Below, piece by piece: positions 1 through 13,700 of a DNA stretch of 64,000 nt. Position 1 is the first letter of the stretch, and every line of letters starts with the position of its first letter. The position numbers were made by a program, and so were the translations under genes. Under the pieces are notes generated by a model. It ran no database searches. It saw only the letters and a list, made by a program, of their open reading frames with translations, and was not told the DNA's origin. Origin of the DNA: Austropuccinia psidii (lineage: Eukaryota; Basidiomycota; Pucciniomycetes; Pucciniales; Sphaerophragmiaceae); NCBI GenBank assembly GCA_023105745.1, contig JALGQZ010000004.1:8133951-8197950 (forward strand), in the 5' to 3' direction.

Positions 1-678
1 TGGTAGTCCTTGATTTTTTTGATTTGAGGTTTGGATGACAGTGGATTCCATCCATTGGAGTATTTCACTATCTCCTCCTCTTTGAGGAACTTGTTTAGGA
101 TGTGCCAGGAGTTCATCACTCCTTGGTGTATTTGAGGCAACATTTCCCAATCTTTGTCCTTGTACACTGTGCAATACTGCTTGTACTGGCTCATGTAGAT
201 GTCTATTTGAGCCCTCTGAATGTGATTTGTACCTGTTTGAGTTACTCATACTTATTTCTAATTCAGGCTCAGATATCATGGGCATTTCTGGGACTTGCCT
301 TTGGGATAAGGCACTTCCTTGTGTGGATTCTGTTCCACTGGGGATATTGCCCTTTCTTTTCCCTTTTGAGGGATCAGTTCTACCTCTGAGTCCAGCTCCA
401 TCTGATTGGATGGAGTATTGGGAACCTCTTCTGGTAGTCATAATTAAAGAATAAGAAAAAATAAAAGTATTTTAGAATAAAATTCTTTTTATGGCAATTA
501 TAAAAGAGGTGCTCACCTTCAGAGTCTTGAATGGTGGGTCCTGGAAAGTCTAATTTCTTAGCTTTCTTTCTTTTGGTGATAACTGGTGTTGGAGAACTTT
601 GACAAGTTTCTTCCACCAACCTCTCAACAGTAGCTTGGTTGTCTTCTGTTGGGTTATCTTCAAACACTAAAAAAGACA
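1..678 (-). pseudogene. R1 leader exon and Gag N-terminal region (partial)
   Basis: The leader exon runs from 666 (after a TTTTAG acceptor) to 517 (GAAG before GTGAGC). A conserved small intron of about 86 nt follows, with an ACCAG acceptor at 435-431. The ATG at 441-439 (frame f1, MTTRRGSQYS...) lies inside this intron. Splicing instead leads into frame f2. Further left f2 contains IDIYMSQYKQ and, later, NGWNPLSSK, matching the Gag of elements A and D, while frame f1 is also open to the window edge. At least one stop or indel interrupts each frame near 250-290, so this copy looks defective. Confidence 0.6.
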
Positions 679-1149
679 AATAAATATAAGTCTTTTTATA
701 AGAAGTGTTATTTTTGGCAAGATATGGCAGTTTTCCACGTAGAAATTGCTTTTATATCTTTGAAAAATTGAAATAAATAAAGAAATGAATAAAAATGAAT
801 AAAAATAACTTTTTTATTGGTTTTTAATATTTTTTAATATTTTATATATTTTTTATTTTTAAAGAATAAAATAAAAAATGAATATGATTCTTATAAAATT
901 AAATTATAATAAAATTATTTTTAATTTATAAAATATCTCTTTTAATCACTAGAGTCACTCAAAGAAAGTTCTTGCAAGTCTAACGATGTGAAAAACCACG
1001 TGTAAGACAGTACAATTGCTTTCCAAATGCCTCAATAGCTTTTAAAATCAATAAAATATAAAATTATTATATAATTTTATGATTATAAATATAATTTATT
1101 ATTCGATAAACCCAATTAGAATCTTTTTAAAGATCTTTTAAGTAAATAT
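679..1149 (-). other. AT-rich untranslated leader of R1
   Basis: This lies between primer site and leader exon. It is extremely AT-rich, with no ORF of note. It ends in a pyrimidine-rich TTTTAG acceptor before the leader exon, so it probably holds an upstream intron. A block around 983-1002 (GTGAAAAACCACGTG) is echoed in the leader of element A near 16818. Confidence 0.5.
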
Positions 1150-1167
1150 CACGGCCAGGCCCCCAAA
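1150..1167 (-). other. primer-binding-like site of R1
   Basis: Plus-strand CACGGCCAGGCCCCCAAA abuts the LTR. The same 18-nt site, with small changes, adjoins the LTRs of A (16996), C (28824, opposite strand) and D (46766). Its position is that of a reverse-transcription primer site. I cannot name the tRNA. Confidence 0.6.
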
Positions 1168-3191
1168 TGTAAGGTTTGACTATGAAACAATAAGTAAAAA
1201 TTACTAATTTATTACTTATTGTACTCTGAATGTCCTTAGGAATTGAATAAATAAGATTAAAAATATAATAATAATAAATAATTATTATTATTGTGGCGTA
1301 AAAATATTATATTATTAAATAAATATAATAATATAATTTCTATTATGAAAATATAATATAATAAATAAATATATTAATATAAAATAATTAATATATTTAA
1401 AAAGTTCTTTATTATTGTTACCAACAAATAATAAAGGCGTAAAAAAATTGTCTTTTATTAATAAAAAACAATTAATAACAATAATATTACTAATATTAAA
1501 GTTATGAATTAATTCAAATACTATTTATATTAATTAAAGAATTATTAAGAGAGTAATAATAGAGAAATTATTATAATAAGAGAAAATAACCTACTTTTAA
1601 CACTTAATATAATAATTTTGAAATATTTTACGCCAGAAAATATAAATACAACTTTTTCAAATTGTATTTACAATAAAAATAAAGAAAATTACAAATTATT
1701 CTAGATTTTTACGTGGAAATGAGTTTTAGAGAGATTTTTAACAAAAACAATTAAATAAATGATTTAATCACGTCAAAAGAGATGATTATAGCAAGGTGGT
1801 CTTTGGTCTTTAATAATATAATACTTTTATATATAAAGGATAAAGAAATTACCTTTGATTTAATTGATTCAATGTTTTTGATGTGTCTGAGGGGAAAATA
1901 GAGTAAAAAGAGCTCTATTTATAGTAAATACCTCCCTCCTAGAGTCCAACAGGCTTCTAGTAGACGTGTACTGATCATATCCACTGGAATTGATCAATAT
2001 TTTAAGGTTTGAGGGTGATTACATCATGATCAAACCATATTACATCATTATTACACCATTATTTAGAGTTATCACTATAACTCTAAGTTTGATGACATCA
2101 GAGGCTTGGCAGAACCCCAAATTTCGTGGATTTTATTAGTTTTAATCATAAAATAATAGTATTCACCAATTTTATCACTCTTATGACTGTTAAACTTAAT
2201 TTAAGGTTACAGTAGGTGATCATAACTGCTCAATTTAAGCTCAAACTTTGATCTTCAATAACTTTTAAGATTTACACGCTAAAGAAATTCAGAGAGTGAA
2301 TTCTGATAGCCTGGCATAACCTTATTATGCTTCCAAGAGCTTTTCATTACATAATCAAAACTCTAATTTCGATGATTTTTCTTGTAACTCATCTTTTCTG
2401 TTGAAATTCAATATTTTAAACTTCAAACCTTGATTTCAGCGGTTTATACCCTGAGTTTTATAATAAAAATTACATCATTCTTCACTAATGAACTAGTAGA
2501 ATCCAACTGTATACTTTTTTTTAAGTTTGGACTACTTTCACAACAAAGTGGTCAACAGCTCTGTTGATTTTTATTAATATTTCATCATAGGTTTTAACCT
2601 TGTTTATAATTTGTGAAATAAAGTTCATATCTGTGTTCTTACAGTAATTACGTGGTAACTTTATTTTTGGTTCATCATTCTATCATGTATAGTTTAGGAG
2701 ATATTCGCTATGATCCTTGAATATATGCGTTGACCAAAAAAGTGCATATATTCAGGTTAATTCCTTAAGTATTGACTTTGGAAATTGGCTTATTAATTGT
2801 TTTATGTGTGGCTTTTTGTGGGGAATTCACTTGTACAATTTAATTCACATGTTGTTTCATTAGTTCCTGAGATAAATAAGGTTTTCTGGTTTTTATAAGG
2901 TATTATACCTTATAATTCATTAAATATTGACTTTACAGATATGCCATAAAAATGGTATATGTGTATTTTTCCATGAGGAATCCAATAGTATAATTTATTT
3001 TACATTTTGATTCATTGGTTTTTAAGTTAAACCAATTTTTGTACCAATTTATGGTATTTTTTGTATATTTAAGTAATTATTTTTAATGTATAATTATTCT
3101 AAGTAATTTTAATATAATTATATCAAAGGTACAATTATTCTTAGTCTTTTTTGTGACCTTATTGGGTATGTGGTCATATCTCAAAGGCTCA
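1168..3191 (-). repeat. 5' LTR of R1 (about 2.0 kb)
   Basis: On the plus strand it starts TGTAAGG, directly after the primer-binding-like motif, and ends GGCTCA, giving TG...CA ends. The right edge is fixed by where homology to the 56.7-kb region resumes. On the element's own strand the LTR starts TGAGCCT, like the other LTRs in the window. It holds no credible gene; the small ORFs in it are not supported. It is long for a fungal gypsy LTR but similar to the 1.8-1.9 kb LTRs of A, C and D. Confidence 0.8.
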
Positions 3192-3464
3192 AAATGGGGC
3201 CCCTATGGGACACAGGAAATATCACATTATATGCTGGTAGACCAGGCAGGGTGATTTCACAAAAAAGTGGAGGAGCTCAAGAGGTGGCAGGGAGAATTCT
3301 CCTAAGAAGTGTCTTATTTGACTTCCACAAGACACTTGGTTCCAACTATTCATAGAATTTCTCTATTATAAATTTGAAACAATTTCATCTCATATCCCTC
3401 TATTTTATTATAATACTGAGCTGTTTTATCAAGTTAAAAAAATTACTGTACTTTTTTAGCCCTT

Positions 3465-5521
3465 ATGTGATCTCTCAAGCCACGTAAATTCCAATCAGGT
3501 TCTTTTCATGACTCAGATAGTGAATCTAGCATAGAATATGTTCAAACACAGTCACCATTGAGTCCCATAATTCCTCTCACAACCCCTATTGCATGCTCAA
3601 TTAATGTATCAGGTCTTAACATTGATGTGGGAGATGCAATGGCTCAAACTTCAAGCACTTTGTCAATCCAAAATATTTCCGTCACTCCAATTCCCCCAAA
3701 CCCCACTAATACACAAATGCATGTGTCTGAGGGGCCAGGAAGCACACCTGAAAGCTCATCAAAGGCTAATCCCCAATCGAAATTTCCACGTGATTTCCTC
3801 CTTAATCCTGGTCGGAATCCAGTTGCATCCCAGGATCCCTTTGGACAAAGTAAACAGCCAACCCTCAATATTCCATCAGGATCTCAGGTTAATGTGGGCG
3901 ATGAAAAGCGGGTTGATGATGGGCAACAAAAAAGATCATTGGAAAATGTTACTTGGAGTGGTCTGTTGGAGGGAAATCCAGGATTGACGCTTCATCAAAG
4001 TAAGTCATTTTAATGTCGGAGTATAAACTTTTCACAATTTGATGTTTGTTTCATGGGTTAGATATGGCACCTAAAGGCAAGTCAGTCCGATCTCAGGAGC
4101 CAATTGAAGATTGTGAGTATGACCAGTTGTTATTACTTTTTTGATGTGTTAACTCATGATTTGCATGGCAGGTGATGAACTTTATGCATCTTCACCTCTT
4201 TTCCATAAAGAGAAAGTCACTGGACATCATCATTCATATGCCTCCAAAATAAGAACAGGTCATGCCAGTTCATCAAGAGAAAAAAATGTGGATGATGAGG
4301 ATGAGAACATGTCTCTGACTCAAAATGAAAGAAAGTATGAACCAAGGAGGGACAATTTCATGGCGCATGAGCAGGGCACTCAGTTAAATAGTGAGCTCAC
4401 CCATCCTCAAATGCCCCTTGCCCAGAGTATGCTCAATCAATCCAGGATGAGACAGCAAAAGGAATGAGGCTCGCAAAGCTCACAATGAGGCAAAACATGC
4501 AAGCCAGAAGGAGCAACAAAATTAGCTGAAAGGGGAATTTCCAGAACATGTCCATGGGATGAGATCAGCTGTACATGTCCATTGTCTGTCCCTACTCGAA
4601 GTAAAGGATAAGGATTTTCGCTCACTACCAGCACCACCCAGCAAAGAAGAGTGTGAAACTGCAATTCAAGTTTCTGGCCATCTCAAATATCTCCCCAAGG
4701 ATGTTTTCAATGGTCCATCAACACAGGTTCAGTCTCAGGGTTTCCAACGCTACTGCAAAGATGAGCTCCACAAGTTGGGACTAAAGCAATTCACTTGGGA
4801 CTGGGAGAGCTCATGGAAACATCCATTCAACAAGTTGATGTCTATGGTGTTTTACTGTACATACTGTCTCACACTTGTCAGCACCAAGTATCATCACTAC
4901 TGTTGGAACAAGGATCATAATAACTATGGGGTCATGGCAGATTGAATGGCGCAATATTTCACTTATTTGAAAAGAGAATGGAAGTCTATTCAAAAGGATG
5001 CGGAGTATTTGGTAAAAAAGAAGGAAAATCAGAAGCTTGCAAAGATTCGTCAAAGGGGTAGTTAATGTATCTCTTCTTCATTGTGAAGTAAATCTGTTGA
5101 TAATCTAATCAAGGATGTGCAGACCTGTCAGCGCCATTGTGAATGGTGTGATACAGCTAAACTTTAAATTCTAGCATCACAATTAAATGACCCTCAAGTT
5201 TTCTCAGATACTGAGGAGGTAGTGGAAAATGGCTGTCAAGTTTACCACAAAGTGGGCGTAAGCTGGAGCTCAGGCCTACCTAATGAGCTGCTATTAAAAA
5301 ATGATTGAGACATAGAGTTTTGTAATTGGATTAAAAAAAAGGGTAAAAAGAAATTGATAGACTGCCAGAAATACAATTGAAAGATGATGGTGATATTCCT
5401 GAAGGGCTATCTTTTCAGGTATTTGATCAAGATTGGATCAAAGCTTGTAGTAAGATGCAGACTATTGCCCTCAAAATACTTGAAATTCCAGTTATTAGCA
5501 CAAATGGCGATGCTCTGCAAT
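3465..5521 (+). pseudogene. decayed copy of orphan gene G2
   Basis: This is a degenerate paralogue of the 56967-59028 gene, with the same exon order and flanking sequence. The start codon at 3465 is followed at once by TGA where the other copy has TCA. Exon 1 is recognisable to about 4000, a small middle exon near 4064-4115 and the large exon from about 4172. The large exon breaks at 4464 (TGA) and has further stops and indels (for example after 4942 and around 5050-5340). Landmarks kept include FTWDWESSW near 4790 and HHYCWNKDHNNYGV near 4893. A 3' segment to about 5873 matches the possible last exon of the other copy. The function of the family is unknown to me. Confidence 0.8.
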
Positions 5522-5902
5522 AATTTAGGAAAATAAATGTATAGCACAGTTACAAATTCACATTTTGTGAATTATTTGTGCAGGTTCAATACAATCTGAT
5601 TATTATTTCTTAAAGATGCAACAACTTGCTAAAAAGGTTAGAATATAAACCATATGAATTGGAATGTATTACCATCTCCCTTAGAGATAATACTCTATTT
5701 CTCATTTCCATTGATGAAATATTGAAGAAGTTCAATCCAGCTCATGGTGTTCATGATTATGGACCTGTGACGGGGTGAAAAGGAATTATCAGATTTGTCA
5801 AACACAAATTAGATAATATCAGGAAGGCTCATGTGGTTAATGAGTTTTTCTTTTCTAGGACCTATTGGTGATTTAAATATGGGATTCCCATAAAGAAAGA
5901 TT

Positions 5903-7292
5903 TCAGAATAGTAATACAATCAGGGACAAAGATGAGATTGAAAGGTACCTTCCGCATGTTGATCTCAACTGAATGAGGGGTCATATAGTGAATGGCCTTC
6001 ACAGGTTGTTGGTAGCCAATACAATGGAGTCAATCAAAAGCCTGAGACTTAATGGCTGGGTTCCAATTGGGCTCCTGGAAATGTGGATGTCCGTGTCCAA
6101 AAATCACATTAGAGCTTTGGGGGTCCCCTCACCATTAAATAGACCATATTAGCCCAGGTTATATTGGGCCAGTTTCAGCTGCAGCAATGGATGCAATGAG
6201 TACTTCACATTCAGGATTATTGAAGACCTTCTCCAGGGCCTTCTCTTGCGCTTGTGCTGTAATTGCTCCATAAATTTGTGCTGAAAGGATAGAGTGATGG
6301 GCAAGTGCAATACCAATTCTACCATAAAAAAAGGTCAGATGGATTCAATTGGTAGTGGCTGCATATTAGAATGAGCTTACAAATCAAGGAATTGGGTCCA
6401 TTGCGTATAAACCACCGATTTGGTTGGAGCACATTTTTATTGTTTTTTCTTCAGTAAGCTTTTTAGGAGGTGTGCAATATTACTACTCAGCATGCATATT
6501 TCCACGTCCACAAGAGTTCGTGTGATTGTTGAAGAGTTTTCCCAAGTGTTCCTGCCCTCATGGTCTTCAAAATCCGTATCCACAATTGTGTTAAGCATGA
6601 TGTGATGGGCACAACATATTTGCAGCTTATTAGTATTTCTGAAAAATCCTCCTGGTCCTTTGCTTTTTATAATGTGAAATATTCTTGCTGCATTGTTAGG
6701 TTGAGTGGGAGCAGTTTATAATGATGGCCAATAGTGGGAAGGGATTCAAGATGTGTGGTTTTGGTGCGGCGCAAACTTAAATGCTGCAATTCCAAATGAA
6801 AAATATCATTTCTACCTTTGGAAAGACTACTCAGGATGAATGGTGACCAGTTATCTTGATCTGAGCTCTGAGGTTGGGTGATGAATGATATTATGCCCAA
6901 AAGGTCATAAATGGTGTTGTGAATAGGTGTGCACGTTTAACATATTTGACGGGATGATAGGAAGCTATTAATGTCATGGTGAGTGGCAGTGTATTGATAG
7001 GAAATATAGCTATAAAATGGGGGAATGGTTATTGGATATGAAGAGTAGTTTGAAACATTTAAAGATAAGACACTCATTGTGCTTCAACCAAAATTATGAT
7101 TCCAATTGATTTTAAAAATGAATGATGTAGAGGTATGGGTTTGTTTAAATTCTTGGGTGATATAATTGTAAGAAGTGATGCTGATATCACACTTTAAGAT
7201 GTTGGCCTGGGATAATGAGTGATGAATGGGACAATGGTAGATTCTGGCTTGGAGCGCTCCAACCTGAAAATGCTTTGATATTTCAGATTACC
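5903..7292 (-). pseudogene. decayed, truncated SNF2-family helicase
   Basis: Homologous to the C-terminal half of the helicase at 59409-61767. The block around 6667-6900 still encodes LLGIISFITQPQSSDQDNWSPF and the RRTKTTHLESLPTIGHHY region. The helicase C-terminal block near 6010-6060 has a TGA in motif VI where the other copy has TGT. Homology stops at 7292, exactly where LTR O begins. The N-terminal half, including the ATP-binding site, is missing; the matching sequence does not resume beyond the LTR nest until about 20975, which is already upstream of the gene. Multiple stops and frameshifts make it clearly non-functional. Confidence 0.85.
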
Positions 7293-8665
7293 TGTGAGCC
7301 TTGAGGTATGTTTTACATACCCAAAGAGGCCACAATTATCTTAAAAAGAAATTCTGAATTATGCATAACTCATACGTCATTGATATATCCAAAATTCATC
7401 ATTTTTGATTTCAGAAAAGATGAATAACTTTTTATTGAGTAAGTAAATCCATGGATTTAAGGCCAGATTTGAATTCTACACAAAAGTTCACCTAGGGCAG
7501 CCCCATAGAGTGAATAAGCTCAAATTAACTCTTTGATGTGGTAATATTGAAAATACTTCAATACCACATCATCAATACCACATAAACAATCCGTGAAAAG
7601 TTTTGTTTTTCGTAATTTCATGCCAAAGTAATGGGAATGTAAGAAATCCCGTGTTACATATACACTAAGAATAGTGTTATGCATATTTTGAGCACTTATG
7701 ATCATGGTATTCCTACATGGAATTTTGGTACACCCATGGTGGATATCTCACTTTGAAGCTTAAATTTCTAATTTGACATGAAAAACAAGCAAGGGGGACA
7801 AAAGACATCAAAGAGAGCCAGGGTACCAGACCTTTGATGCCTCAGAGGCATGGACAGCTCCAAAGCTTGGATCCATTGCTGATCTTGGCCCAATTAGTAA
7901 GCTAAAACACTTTGGGAACTTGGTTACCATGTTACAACTACAGTAAATCTTAAGAAATTAGCAAGTAACCTGCTATTTTGACATGCCAAGGAGGTAAAGA
8001 GCTACTTAGACTCCTGTAACCATGTCAATTCTTAATGAATCTCCATGGAGAAACACCAAAAGAGTAATTAAAATCCTTTGGACTTGTATCCATTGATATA
8101 CCTCATAGCAACCGGTTAAACACTGATATTTGCAATTCTATGTAGAAATGAGGTAAAAACTTCAAAAATTGATTAAAAATACAATTCTTTATGAATCTCT
8201 CTGAAACATTCAGGATAAATGAAGAACTCTATTATCTATGGTAAAAAAAAGAACTATGGTTTTCCTAGTAAAATTAAAAGCTTTACTTACAGTCCATTTT
8301 TGATCATTCTACATGAAACACTGAATCTTCAAAAATTCACAGTAATTACAACCTGTGATGAAATTTCCAATAAAATTGATCACTTTGAGAAATCAATGAT
8401 TTTTTTGGAATAAAAGAAGATTGACAGGTGTTACTCCTTTTATTCTTAACCATATTGGGGTTGGTAGTCACGTAAAAGCATCAATTAAACAATTAGAATA
8501 ATCTCATGTGACAAGAGATGATGCAATCAATAATCCAAAAATTTTTATTGTTTTCTCACTCACTGGTTTTTCAGTTTTCTCCATGTAACGTTTCTGTGAG
8601 CTGTTTTTGACTTAAAAGAGGCCTCCTCTTTCTATTTTTCCATATCATCATCTTATTATTATTTA
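7293..8665 (+). repeat. LTR O, first part (split by element A)
   Basis: Starts TGTGAGCCTTGAGG and runs colinear, in reverse complement, with A's left LTR from 10562 down to about 9190. It stops at ATTTA (8661-8665), the target-site duplication of A, and the rest of the same LTR resumes at 20306. It is therefore a member of A's own LTR family in opposite orientation. No matching 5-bp duplication flanks LTR O itself (TTACC left, ATCAT right), and about 1 kb of helicase sequence is missing next to it, so a deletion or inter-element recombination accompanied it. Confidence 0.85.
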
Positions 8666-10562
8666 TGTAATATGTGACTATGAAACTGATGATAATATTA
8701 CTATTAATCAACAGTACTATGTCTGTTCTTATGAAATATAATAATAAAATATTATTATAGCCACAATTAAATAATACAAGAATTATTTCTTTCATGTTTT
8801 AAACACTACCACTGATTTTAACAGTGAGCAATAATTGTCTACAAGAATCAATTACAAGAAGATTTTAATAATAAAACTTTTTTTATTAAAATAATAAATT
8901 ATTTTAATATATAATGATCTTTTGCAAGAATAATTATAAATATAATTCTTGAAGAAAACTAATTATTTAGAGAAAAACTTTGGGAATTAAGAATAAATCA
9001 CTCACTAATATTCCAAAGAGCTTATTGAAAAATGAGATAGAGAGATTTGACGTAAAATTGTGGATTTAAAGGATCAAAATGTATTTATAACAGTATTACA
9101 ACAATATATAGTTGAATTCTATGTTTTCACATCTTTCTGATTGATTCTGAAAGATTTAAAACACTTAAGAATAGCTTTAACTAATACTTACTTGTTGGTA
9201 ACAATGATTTAAATGATAACAAGATGATGATGTGGAAAAAACAACAAGAGGAGGCCTCTGTTATGTCAACAACAGCTCACAGAGGCATGCCATGGAGTAA
9301 ACTGAAAAACCAGTGAGTGAGAAAACAATAAAACCTTTTGGATTATTGATTGCATCATCAGTTGTCATGTAAGATTATCATAATCACTTAATTGATGCTT
9401 TGACGTGACTACCAACCACAATATGGTTAAGAATAAAAGGAGTAACATCTGTAAATATTCTTTTGTTCCAATAGAATCATTGGTTTCTCAAAGATATCAA
9501 TGTTATTGCCAATTTCATCACAGGTTGTAATTACTGTGATTTTTGAATATTCAGTGTTTCACTTAGAATAGTCAAAAATGGACTGTAAGTAAAACTGTAA
9601 TTCTTTTTGGTTTTACCATAGATAATAGAGTTCTTCATTCATCCTGAAGGTTTCAGTGAGATTCATAAACAATTGTATTTTTAATCAATTTTTGAAGTTT
9701 TTACCTCATTTCTACGTAGAATTGCAATTATCAGTGTTTAACTGGTTGCTATGAGGTAAATCAATTGATACAAGTCCAAAAAGGGTTTTAATTACTCTTT
9801 TGGGGTTTATCCATGGAAAATTATTAAGAATTGACATGGTTACAGGAGTCTAAGTAGCTTTTTACCTCCTTGGCACCACAAAATAGCAGGTTATTTGCTA
9901 TTTTCTGAAGATTTACAGTAGTTGTAACATGGTAACCAAGTTCCCAAAGTGTTTTAGTTTACTAATTGGGCCAAGATCAGCCATGAATCCAAGCTTTGGA
10001 GCTGTCCATGCTTCTGAGGCCTCAGAAGTTGGGTAACCTGGCTCTCTTTGATGTCTTTTGTCCCCCTTGCTTTCTTTCACATCAAAATACAAATTTAAGC
10101 TCCAACTGAGATATCCACTATGGGTGTACCAAAAGTCCATGTAAGAATACCAAGATCATAAGTGCTCAAAACGTGCATAACACTATTCTCAGTGTTCATG
10201 TAACATAGGATTTCTCACATTCCCAATATATTTGTGTGAAATTAAGAAAAAAAAAATTTCACAGATATTTTATGTGGTATTAATGATGGGGTATTGAAGT
10301 ATTTTCAATATTACCACATCAAAGAGTTAATTTTAGCTTATTCACTTTAAGGAGCTACCCTAGGTGAATTTTTGTGTAGAATCCCAATCTGGCCTAAAAT
10401 CCATGGATTTACTTACTCGATAAAAAGTTATTCATCTTTTCTGAAATCAAAAATGATGAATTTTGGATATATTCATGACTTATGAGTTATGCATAATTTA
10501 AAATTTCTTTTTAAGATAATTGTGGCCTATTTGGGTATGTAAAATATACCTCAAGGCTCACA
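8666..10562 (-). repeat. 3' LTR of element A (1897 bp)
   Basis: Plus-strand ends are TGTAATATGTGAC and AAGGCTCACA. The inner edge is followed by TTCCCTCCCACC (10563 on), the complement of a polypurine tract. Small ORFs within it (for example 9913-10140) recur in the other LTR copies and are not genes. Confidence 0.9.
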
Positions 10563-10705
10563 TTCCCTCCCACCAAAAAACAAAATTGTACTACAATTTT
10601 ATCAATGGTATAAGTAATAAACAGCCCCAAAGGGGGTTAATGTCCACTGTCCACCCTCTTTAAATCACTCAGATCAAGTAATATAAAGCACATTTATAGA
10701 CATAT

Positions 10706-13700
10706 TCAGGCTTGTGGCCTTCTTTCATGTCTAAATCTTCTCAAGAGTTTATTTGAGTCAGGTATTTCTGATTCTGCCAGCCATTCATCTTCATGTACTG
10801 TATTTCTATATCTGACAAGATATTATCTTTGATTTTTACCCCTAAGTCTCCTTTCTTTAATGACTTTCTTTATCTTTTTGTCTTGATTCTGTTCCACTTG
10901 TGGAACAGTTAAAGGAGCTGGGTTCCTCAAAGGAAACAATTCTTTATCAGCTGGTTGATAAGGATTTATCAAGCTGACTGGAAAAGTGGGGTGTTTATTT
11001 TCCAATTCACCACTGAATTCCACTTGAACTGCATTGGTTCCATGTAAGGCAACAATAACAAAAGGTCCTACATAAGAATCTTTAAGTTTCTTTGGGCCTT
11101 TGATATCATTAAAATTCAAGGTTGAAACTAGAACTAAGTCCCCTACTTTGAAGTCTGGTACTTTATGACTCTTTTCCCACTTCTGTTTTGCATAATCAAA
11201 AGAATCATTCATACTTTGTTTTGCATGATGTTTTACTTTGTCAAGCATTATCTTGAAGCTGGAAGCTGTAGGATGAATGTTAATCAAGTCTCTCCTCAGT
11301 GTGTCTGCTTGGAGTCTTGGATTCCATCCTTTTTCCAACATAGCAGGAGTTTGTCCAGTGGAAGAATGGACTGATGTCTTGTATGCCAATTCTAGTGCAG
11401 GTATCAGAGTGCACCAGTCATGGGTAAAGCAATCTGAGTCTTTGAATTCTAACCCATAAGCACAAAATCTCCTGATCATGTCTTCTAAAGTTTGAATCAT
11501 CCTCTCTGCTAGCCCATCTGTTTGAGGGTGGTATGCTGTAGAGAATGATAACTTAGTCCCAAACAATCTATGAAGATTGGTCCAAAGTGCATATGTGAAC
11601 TTGGGATCTCTGTCACTTATTATATTCTTAAATAATCCTGTATGAGAAATAACTCTACTCCATAGAAGAAGAGCTGTATCCATAGCAGTGTCATCTTTAT
11701 GACATGATAAGAATATGGGAGTCTTGCTATATCTGTCTACAATGACTAGACAAGAATTATAACTCTTGTCACCACTTGGAGGAAGTGCTGTGACCCACTC
11801 CATGTGAACAACTTCCCAAGGTGATTTTGGTTCATGAGTATGGATCATAAGTCCAAATTTCTTCCCTGTACTCCTGTTTGCTTTTTGACATCTTTCACAG
11901 GTATTGAAATATTCAATGGTTTCTTTTCTCCAATATGGCCACCATGCACAGGTCTTCACTTTTTCAAGTGTTCTGTCCTCTGACAGGTGTCAAGAGTAGA
12001 TACTATCATGGCATTCATGGAGAATTGTATTGATAATCAATCTGCTGCATAATGTGATTAAACAAGAATGTTTGGTTCTGTGGTAAATAATACCATCAAA
12101 CAAGTGAAATATTCCTTCAGAATAGGAATTTCTCCAAACTTCATCTAGTGCATTGACTAAAGATGTAGCTTTGCAGTATTTATCTAATAAAGAAGTCAAG
12201 ATATAGGAATTCTTGTCTTTCTTATAAGATTCTCTGACCTCTTCAAAGAATTCAGTCTCAATATCAGTTATGTTAACTCCTTCAATTGGAATCTGTGGTT
12301 CAGCTTCCAAAGGTACATCAGCTGGGTTATCAGGAGTGTTGGCTAATTCCCACATGCTAAGTCCATCAGCATGCTTATGAATGTTTCCTGCTTTGTGGAC
12401 TATAGTCATGTTTCCTCCATATTCTTGAATGGCTATTTGCCATCTCAAAATATGTCTGTTGGGAGGTTTCATGTTAAGAAGTGATTTTACTGCATTACAG
12501 TCAGTTATCACTTCAAAAGCACTGCCATCAAGAAAATAGTGTAATTGCTCAAGTTCCCATACCAAACATAAGCACTCCATTTGGCTTGCACCATATCTGG
12601 GCTCTGTTGGTTTGATTTGTCTTGAGATATAACAAACTGGTCTCTCTGTAGGTTTGTCATCAATAATTTGGACTTGATGTAGGGCTGCCCCTAATCCATC
12701 CCCACATGCATCAATGTACAAGTTAAAAGGAATATTCCAGTCAGGCATGAGGAGTAAAGTTGCTTCTGTAAGAGCTTTCCTTATCTTCTCATAAGATTTA
12801 ATTCTCTCCTGTGTCATCTCAAATACAGTCGGTTGATCACAGATTCTGTATAGTGACTTGGCTAGAATTGCAAAGTCTTTCAATTGTTGCCTATAATAGC
12901 TAGCAAATCCAAGAAAATACATCATTTCTTCTTTATTCTGAGTTATTGGCTTAAGTAACACTGCTGCCACTTTGTTTTTATCAATACCCAAGCTCAAGCC
13001 AGAAAAGAAATGTCCTAATTCTTTGAGTTCTTCAAAACCAAAATTGCATTTCTTAAGTGAAATTTTCATGTTCACTTCTGCAGCTTTGTAAAGTACCCTT
13101 GCAAGTCTTTCAAGGTGCAAGGACCAAGAATCAGAACATATGATAATATCATCAATATAAATGATAAGCCATCCTTCAGACAATTCTGTGGGAAAAATGG
13201 TATTCATCATTCTTTGATAATGGGATGGAGAATTTTTAATGCCAAATGGCATTCTAAGATACTCATAAATACCACAGTGAGTGATAATTCTAAGTAATTT
13301 CTTAGCTTGAGGCATCAAAACATTTTGATGACAACCTCTCAATGCATCCATTGATGTTATATACTTGGCTTTCAACAATTGAGTCAAGGTTTCTTGAATT
13401 CTAGGGATTGGATACCTATCTGGAACTGTGTAGGTATTCAATGCTCTTAAATTTCCAACCATTCGTGACTTATAATTATGCCAGGAAATAATAACAGGTG
13501 TTGTCACTTCAACTTCCTCATTATGGCCTACTTTCCTTAGTACACCAAGTTGAAATAACTCTTGGATATGTTTTTCCAATGCTTCTTTAGCTCTGGGACT
13601 GGCTGGATAAGCTGGTCTTCTAAGTACTGGACAAAATGGTCTGTCAATATTAAGAGTAATATCAACTTCATGTCCTCTTATAGCACCCAATGGTTCATTA

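Larger units (their letters stand above)
1..3191 (-). mobile_element. Ty3/gypsy LTR retrotransposon R1, 5' end only (cut by window edge)
   Basis: The element reads right to left: LTR (1168-3191), primer-binding-like site (1150-1167), AT-rich leader, a leader exon (666-517), then the start of the Gag region running off the window at base 1. The organisation matches elements A, C and D. The right LTR edge abuts sequence homologous to 56690 onward, so R1 sits at the left edge of the decayed accessory module. Protease, reverse transcriptase and integrase would lie left of the window. The target-site duplication cannot be checked because the other LTR is outside. Confidence 0.85.
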
